Part shown: one piece after another, positions 58,405-64,000 of the stretch
Layout of the letters: every line of letters starts with the position of its first letter
Numbering within the stretch: position 1 is the stretch's first letter
Source of the DNA: Trileptium ribeirensis
Taxonomy: Eukaryota > Nematoda > Enoplea > Enoplida > Thoracostomopsidae
DNA: 64,000 nt
NCBI GenBank assembly: GCA_030248225.1
Contig: JASANE010029061.1
Span: forward strand, 118,762 to 182,761
Direction: 5' to 3'
Notes under the pieces: model-generated
Seen by the model: the letters and a program-made list of their open reading frames with translations, nothing else
The model's database searches: none
What the model was told of the DNA's origin: nothing
Program-made: the position numbers and the translations under genes

Positions 58405-58690
58405 CCCCATACAGATTTTGCTACAAACTGTAGATTCTACAAAATGTTATGAATAAAGTAATGTGAACCGAGTTTTCAATAACTTAGAATCTACATTAAT
58501 TGTTGTTAATGTGTGTGCCGATGATGCACTTCACGATGCTTATCTACCCTATTACCATAACCCCATACAGATTACTTTGCTACAAACTGTAGATTGGACA
58601 AAATGTTATGAACAAAGTAATGTGAACCGAGTTTTCAATAACTTAGAATCTACATTAGTTGTTGTAAATGTGTGTGCCGATGAAGTTCGC
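58405..58690. repeat. ~156-bp tandem duplication at the palindrome edge
   Basis: The block beginning ccccatacagatt (58405) and containing gtgaaccgagttttcaata recurs at 58561-58683. The first copy is within the left arm and the second is at the start of the unpaired centre, so the duplication is on one side only. Confidence 0.8.
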
Positions 58691-59534
58691 TTTTAAATTA
58701 AGAATTAAGCTCAAATTGGCTTTAGGAATAACGATTTTATAGGTTAATTTATTCATACAGCTGTTATCGATTGCAGAGCAAAAACTTTTAAATGATAAAC
58801 ATTAAATGACATCGATTTATTTGTCGTGAAGATACAAATGACAACATTTAGTCTCAATTTATTACAAGAAACATTTCCGTCCATAATTCGTAAATACAAT
58901 TCTAATTTATTCATACAACTGTTATCGATTGTAGAGCAAAAACTTGTTAAATGATAAACATTAAACGACATCGATTTATTTGTCGTGAAGATACAAATGA
59001 CAACATTTAGTCTCAATTTATTACAAGAAACATTTCCGTCCATAATTCGTAAATACAATTCTAATTTGAAATGAAGTCAACTTTATAGGTATATATACAT
59101 AAGTTACACAATATAAGTTACACGTGTATTACAAATGGGCCATGAGCCAGTTACAAAAGGCCATAAGAAGTTATCAAGATTGAAATAGGCAGTTAAATTT
59201 AGAATTTTAGCACCAATTTGGCTGTAACTTAGTTGCTGATACGGGATAATATTACTTATTATCCAGTGTAATATGTAAAACAAATTCCGCTAAGCATTCG
59301 GTAATTTGTTTGAGTCAGCAGTAGTTAGCAGTCATGTCGTTTGATCATAAATATTAGCTATTCTAGCGAAATAGCGTTAAGTCTAGTAGATGTCACGGTA
59401 TATATGAAAGAATTTCAATAAATCAGTTTTCAAGACATCACGTATTATAACAATTAGCTGTATTCATATGTACTGATTTCGGCTTAAATGACATCGTTTA
59501 ATCACTGTTTGTTAAAAAAAGACATACAGAGAAA
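58570..59534. other. Unpaired centre of the inverted repeat (965 bp)
   Basis: This is the spacer between the arms. It holds the second copy of the 156-bp duplication, a 160-bp tandem pair (58745-59064) and AT-rich DNA. No gene seen. The two convergent BTB genes end about 380 bp outside it on each side. Confidence 0.8.
58745..59064. repeat. 160-bp tandem pair
   Basis: Two nearly identical units start aatttattcataca(g/a)ctg and end cgtaaatacaattct. A minus-strand frame through them (58753-59058) is a by-product. Confidence 0.88.
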
Positions 59535-59916
59535 TGTATGGGGTTATGGTAATAGGGTAGATAAGCATCGTGAAGTGCATCATCGGCACACACATTAACA
59601 ACAATTAATGTAGATTCTAAGTTATTGAAAACTCGGTTCACATTACTTTATTCATAACATTTTGTAGAATCTACAGTTTGTAGCAAAATCTGTATGGGGC
59701 AATGGCACAAGTCGTGGAATGCCATCAAGTAATGTAGAATCATACAAATTCTATGTTTCATAAAACCAAGCATAGTAGGCTTGCATAGTAGGCTTTTCAA
59801 AAGGGAAAACCTAGCGGTAAATGAGCATATTTTTACAACCTAGATACCATGTTGAAATCTTCGCTTCGCTAAACTTTATTAACTTATAACTTATTAATCC
59901 CATACCAATTAGTCAA

Positions 59917-60370
59917 CTATAAAGAACAAGAAAAAATCAGGACCAATTGCCCCAAATTCGACCTACTATGAGTACATTTTCGGCATCCACAGCCAATCGT
60001 TCGTTTGAATTCGTAAAATCCGATGAGAAATTCATATTTTGTTTCCAGCGGATACTTTCGAAACAAGTCTTCGGACATGAAAAAATCACTCGAATAGCGT
60101 TTGTGGATAAACCGAAAGATATCCCGTTGGATTCGTTTGGTATCCCATGGCTTTCGCTGTAATCGGTTGTCACTATTATTGTTGTTCTCATCGACTGCAT
60201 CCGGACGATCAGCAATACTAGCAACGGGATCCAAAGCAGTCGTACATAGGTAAAATAGATCCATTGCGGTTGACCTGGTAAGGAATTCGTTGACGGCTTT
60301 TTGACACGCCGCAGTGTACGCAAAACGAACGCCGAAACTAATCGAGCAGAGCATGACGCTTTTGCATGAT
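59917..60370 (-). CDS. Gene B last exon (intact)
   Basis: The acceptor (tttgctttttag, minus strand) ends at 60371. The frame has no stop for 150 codons. It encodes a helical, charged C-terminal region without a recognised catalytic motif. The Asp/Asn-rich loop E-N-N-N-N-S-D-N separates two helical parts. Overlapping frames in this region on either strand are shadows. Confidence 0.7.
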
Positions 60371-61049
60371 CTAAAAAGCAAATACAGAACGATTTTGTGG
60401 CATAAAAATTCAATTTTATATCACTACAAAGCTCAGCTAGATTGCGCGTTGATACGTTTAGCAAATCAAAAGCCGATAAAGGTCAATGCCTTACAGAAAA
60501 TAACGCACAACTTGACGTGCTAAATTTAACCCCGAGATACGTTGACTGACAATTCCGCCAATGATAGCCAGAATAGGGTTTGCTGAAAATAAAAAATCTT
60601 AAAACTCGTCATCACATAGAGCTAAAATAAAGCTTTTAAAACACCTATACATATAGAAATTCATATTAAATTTCGCGAAAAACCACCTTATCCTGTACGT
60701 CCACCAAAAAATATACTAGAAACAGGGTATCAGCATCGTGATTTCGAGTTTAGATAATTCATGAAACTCACGAAAACAGAAATTATTTCGCGAAACGTGC
60801 ATTAATTTTAAAACTTAAAAGGTTAAGGTAGTTAGTTTAAAAATTGTGCAATTTATTAAAGACATTTTAATAAAAAGCTAAATTTAAAATATTCTGGAAT
60901 TGTGAAATATAGGTAATACAATATAAATGCAATGAAATATATACTATGTATATTACATTGTATTTATTTTATAATAATAAAATATATTATATAATAAATG
61001 TATTCTATATTTATTATGAACTATATAATACATATTATATTGTACTATA

Positions 61050-61109
<60 letters not shown>

Positions 61110-64000
61110 TATATTGTCTTGTATATCTACTAACTGCATTGCCTTCTAAACTGGGCCATCTCAACCCCGGATAATGGGGAATGCTGGCGTCAGGAATAGT
61201 GAGCGCAGATTGGTCGGGTCGGGTTTGATCATAGACCCGAGTCGGATTGTCGGGAAATTCATACCCAGGTATGACCCAACCCATGTCGTGGCATGACATG
61301 TTCTATATTAAATACACAGTACACAATTTTACACAATTCCAACGCAATGAAAATTCTTGGATTAATACATGTTATATAGTTATAAGTACAACGCAAAATA
61401 TACCGGAAGGCGAATATATACATATTTTAAAATATATTTGTGTGTTTTTATGCCCGGGGATTCTGTGATGCATATATAGAATATGTATATTGAAAGACTG
61501 CAGTCGAGTCGGTATACGAATTGTCGGTCGCATCGAGTCCGAAAAATTCAAACCGGATACGGTCTCTTGTCACGAAAGTCATCCTGTTGTAAAACTAAGC
61601 ATTAACCCACGGGTAAATGTCCTTTAATGCTGTCCAAAATATCGCTAGATGGTCGCCCCTTAGCGACTTGCGCCGTTTTATCATGAAAGGTATGAAAAAT
61701 AAGTAAAGTGCAAAACTGGGAATCGGTCCACTAGGTATGCCGACAGCATGACTGGCCAACAAAGCACGACTGTATTGAGCGATGTACTAAGAAGACGGGA
61801 AGTAGAGCTACCCTATTGGAAAGGAAATAAATTGGAAACAAATCTCTTCCAATACTTTCCGAACGTCAATCTAAGGGTTTGCTTCTGTCAAGGCTGAATT
61901 TTATATTACATCCGAAATTGCTTGAGGCAACATCAAGTTGGTTTTTTTCGACAGGATCAGCGGAGCCAAAATAATACGCTTGAAACGCTCGTTTCATACG
62001 AAGCATAATTGTCAAACTGTCAAGCATATGCACCTCAAAAAGAACGTGAGGTTTTAAAAGTTGTTTCCGTTCCTGAGAAAATGCTCAAGCTTTAAGTTGA
62101 AAAATTAACTCTAGGTCATTAGCCCACGAACCCATTGCTCAGATTTCCCCACCACCCAACTCAGCACTTGCAATACGGGTTCCGATCGTGTCGAAATTCC
62201 AGAAAGGTTGCCGAAAAATTTCGCAAAAATCTCTGAAAAAACCCAAAAATCAACAAATTGTCATATATCGATATTTCCTGAAAACCAAATCTTACTAACT
62301 GAGTCGAATGCTAACGAGGGCAGCACAGTATATTTGAAATTGCAATACAAAACTCGGCCTGCGGGGCTGAGGGGACGGGCCCCAATTTGACTGGTAAATT
62401 TAGCCCAGGCGCCGTGCCGCCGGGTTAATAAGCATCACCCATAACGGCTGCAACGGCGTTCAAAACGTCCTTTAATCAGGATTAGGACCCCTTTTTATCT
62501 CCCCGTCGTGCACCCCTAAACAAGCCAACTTACATTATTGAAATTTTGAAATTTCGTTTTAACATTATTTAAACTCAAAATAGAATAGTTCAAAAATCGT
62601 TTTGGTATAGGCAAAAATGTACTGAGGAGCAGTTGTTGTTTTCGAATTAAATTCTAAAGACCGTAGTTTCTATTTTCAAATTTTCAATGCCTCAAACAAA
62701 AATTTATTTTTATACCGGGTAAAGGGTGGCAATTTTTAAAAACAAATAGACAAAGTGAAAAAAGAAACTCCAATTCGTGTCAGCTTCACCAGATTTTAGG
62801 TAGGGATAATTATTACAGCAGCGAAAAACCAAAGCTAGATGTACAACTACACACCATTGGCGCGTCAAATAAAAACTTTGCCATAATCCGTCAAATTGTG
62901 GTGAAGAGTTATATGACCAACAGACGGACAAAAAACATTTTTGTTACAAATTCAGAGTTATTTTTGAATTTTGTACCGAAAATTGCATACATAAACATAT
63001 ACCTAGTATCAACGCATAAGTAGACGAAGTCTCATGGAAAAGGGTTCTATAAAACCATTTATACTATGCTATTATTGTTGAGTTAGTTTGAGCTACGTGG
63101 CACACAAAAGTGGAACAGTTTCGTCGTCTAGGCTAATTGGGCGTGGTTACCATGTAGTTGTTTGTTGCATAGGGTTTTGAATGCAAAATTTTGGCGGACA
63201 AGTGGTGAAATTTAAACATTTTTATAGTGTCAAATAGTTGTATGTTTATGGTTAATGAATTAATACATTGATTGAGAATTGTATTCAAATTGGAAATACG
63301 AATGAGGCAAGGCGCCATGGCTCTACAAATGTGAAAATTTTAAAAAAAGTGTACTAAATTTCTAATTCTGAGAACTGTAAAAATTTTTAAAAACCCGGTA
63401 ATTTCGTCGTCCTCAAAGTTCTTATGGAACTCGACATCAAACGCTTTTTCTTTCATTCTAGCACACATGCTCTAAAAAGACGGGATTTGAGAAAGGCAAG
63501 CAAATTGACAAAAATCAGACTAGGTAACGTATATTTTACAAATTTTGAACCTGCAAAGCACTTCAAATAAATTCAATCTGTTAGTGTTCTGATGTGACTA
63601 TTATTATTATATATATATATTCTTTAATCTTTAATAAAGGTGGAGGAATTATTCGGCTAAAAGTTGAAACAGCTACAAAAAGATACCTGATCACACATAG
63701 ATTGGAGTATCTTTACACAAATAGAACCAAAATAGGCCTAGCGTCTAGTTTTAATTTCTAGTCGTTTGGAAATGAAAATTTTTATACAAAATTTTCTCGT
63801 GTCAGGATATCGAAAAGTACCGTAAAATCAAAGTTTGAATGCGCTCCGGAAGGCGAGCTCTGAACTACCATAATAGGAAGGTCCGGTTATTTATATGAAA
63901 TATACATTATCTTATACCTGTGCGCTAACATACCTTGATCCATTCACAATAGATCATTGTCTTTTCTGCACTACCGTAAACGAAATACATTAGAGCAATA
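59917..64000 (-). CDS. Gene B: convergent paralog of the BTB gene, 3' half only
   Basis: On the minus strand the mirrored exons are 63918 to beyond 64000, 60495-60582 and 59917-60370 (stop TAG at 59917-59919). Splice sites match those of gene A. The last exon is fully open, unlike that of A: ...A-M-D-L-F-Y-L-C-T-T-A-L-D-P-V-A-S-I-A-D-R... to the W-D-T-K-R-I-Q-R-D-I-F-R-F and C-G-C-R-K-C region. The exon 3 copy, however, has TAG in frame at 63925-63927 if it uses the donor that A uses. Using the nearer gtatgt avoids the stop but breaks the phase with exon 4. The 5' half lies outside the window, so whether B works cannot be judged. Confidence 0.6.
60495..60582 (-). CDS. Gene B exon 4
   Basis: Mirror of gene A exon 4 with the same splice sites and reading frame, starting in phase 1 and ending in phase 2. 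Conservation of both sites in the two copies supports the exon as real. Confidence 0.65.
61030..61107. repeat. (TA)n microsatellite in right arm
   Basis: Mirror of the tract at 56996-57062, differing slightly in length and in the adjoining bases (catatattg). Confidence 0.88.
63918..64000 (-). pseudogene. Gene B exon 3 fragment with in-frame stop
   Basis: It reads I-A-L-M-Y-F-V-Y-G-S-A-E as in gene A, then a diverged patch K-T-M-I-Y-C-E-W-I-K and G-T-A-T-G-T-T-A-G in DNA, giving TAG at 63925-63927 before the shared donor gtataag. It is cut by the window end. Confidence 0.55.

Larger units (their letters stand above)
54155..58569 (+). repeat. Left arm of ~4.4-kb inverted repeat
   Basis: Paired positions sum to about 118100-118150 along the arm, for example 57528 with 60582, 57740 with 60370 and the TA tract with 61030-61107. 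It covers the end of exon 3 through the 3' UTR of gene A. Intron, TA microsatellite and exons are all mirrored, with scattered substitutions and small indels. The outer boundary is set by the window end, so the true arm may be longer. Confidence 0.93.
59535..64000 (-). repeat. Right arm of the inverted repeat (continues past window end)
   Basis: Reverse complement of the left arm, from tgtatggggttatgg at 59535 to the last base. Local differences include the intact stretch of gene B's last exon, a diverged 30-nt patch in exon 3 (about 63930-63960), and small indels throughout. Gene conversion may keep parts similar. Confidence 0.93.

Noticed and set aside
58753..59058. 101-codon minus-strand frame at the palindrome centre
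   Set aside because: It is created by a 160-bp tandem pair and repeats itself exactly.
59937..60464. 175-codon minus-strand frame overlapping gene B's last exon
   Set aside because: It runs through the intron and acceptor in a different frame. The splice-consistent frame ending at 59917 carries the BTB-tail protein and agrees with the mirrored copy.

Overview
The window is eukaryotic nuclear DNA. Coding density is low, the recognisable genes are split by GT-AG introns whose phases agree from exon to exon, and most of the space is satellite arrays, short terminal-inverted-repeat elements, a tRNA-derived SINE and a very large inverted repeat. There are no ribosome-binding-site operons, CRISPR arrays or rRNA genes. 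I cannot name the phylum from sequence alone.

Layout. 1-2.9 kb: AT-rich DNA with no gene seen. 2.9-14.7 kb: an 11-exon gene on the + strand for an FG-motif protein with a C-terminal Ran-binding domain (Nup50/Nup2/RanBP-like, 483 aa in my model). Its introns carry two complete TIR elements, and the last Ran-binding-domain exon has a tandem duplicate with a premature stop. 14.8-17.4 kb: AT-rich spacer. About 17.4-28.7 kb: a block of visibly higher GC (near 48% in sampled rows against about one third outside) with no recognisable gene and two tRNA-like A/B-box pairs near or within it. 29.2-34.4 kb: a 107-bp array (6 copies), scattered candidate exons and a 65-bp array (about 18 copies). 34.6-35.6 kb: a possible two-exon small gene. 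36-43 kb: repeat relics, two MITE-like elements and a SINE with a 13-bp target duplication.

43.3-64 kb is the most unusual part. A + strand gene for a protein with two BTB/POZ domains (gene A) starts at 43276. Its introns hold four satellite arrays (about 155, 147, 145 and 130 bp). From its third exon onward the whole locus is mirrored: about 4.4 kb (about 54155-58569) recurs inverted at 59535-64000, the window end, around a 965-bp centre. The right arm therefore carries the 3' half of a second, convergent copy (gene B, - strand). The copies carry reciprocal lesions. A has an in-frame stop in its last exon where B is intact; B has an in-frame stop in exon 3 where A is open. In A the interrupted stretch has become a 51-nt segment bounded by GT and AG whose removal restores the reading frame.

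How genes work together: the Ran-binding protein would act in nucleocytoplasmic transport at the nuclear pore. The BTB protein would be an adaptor, commonly for cullin-3 ubiquitin ligases. Nothing in the sequence links the two. The convergent paralogs could produce complementary RNA if either transcript runs past its end.
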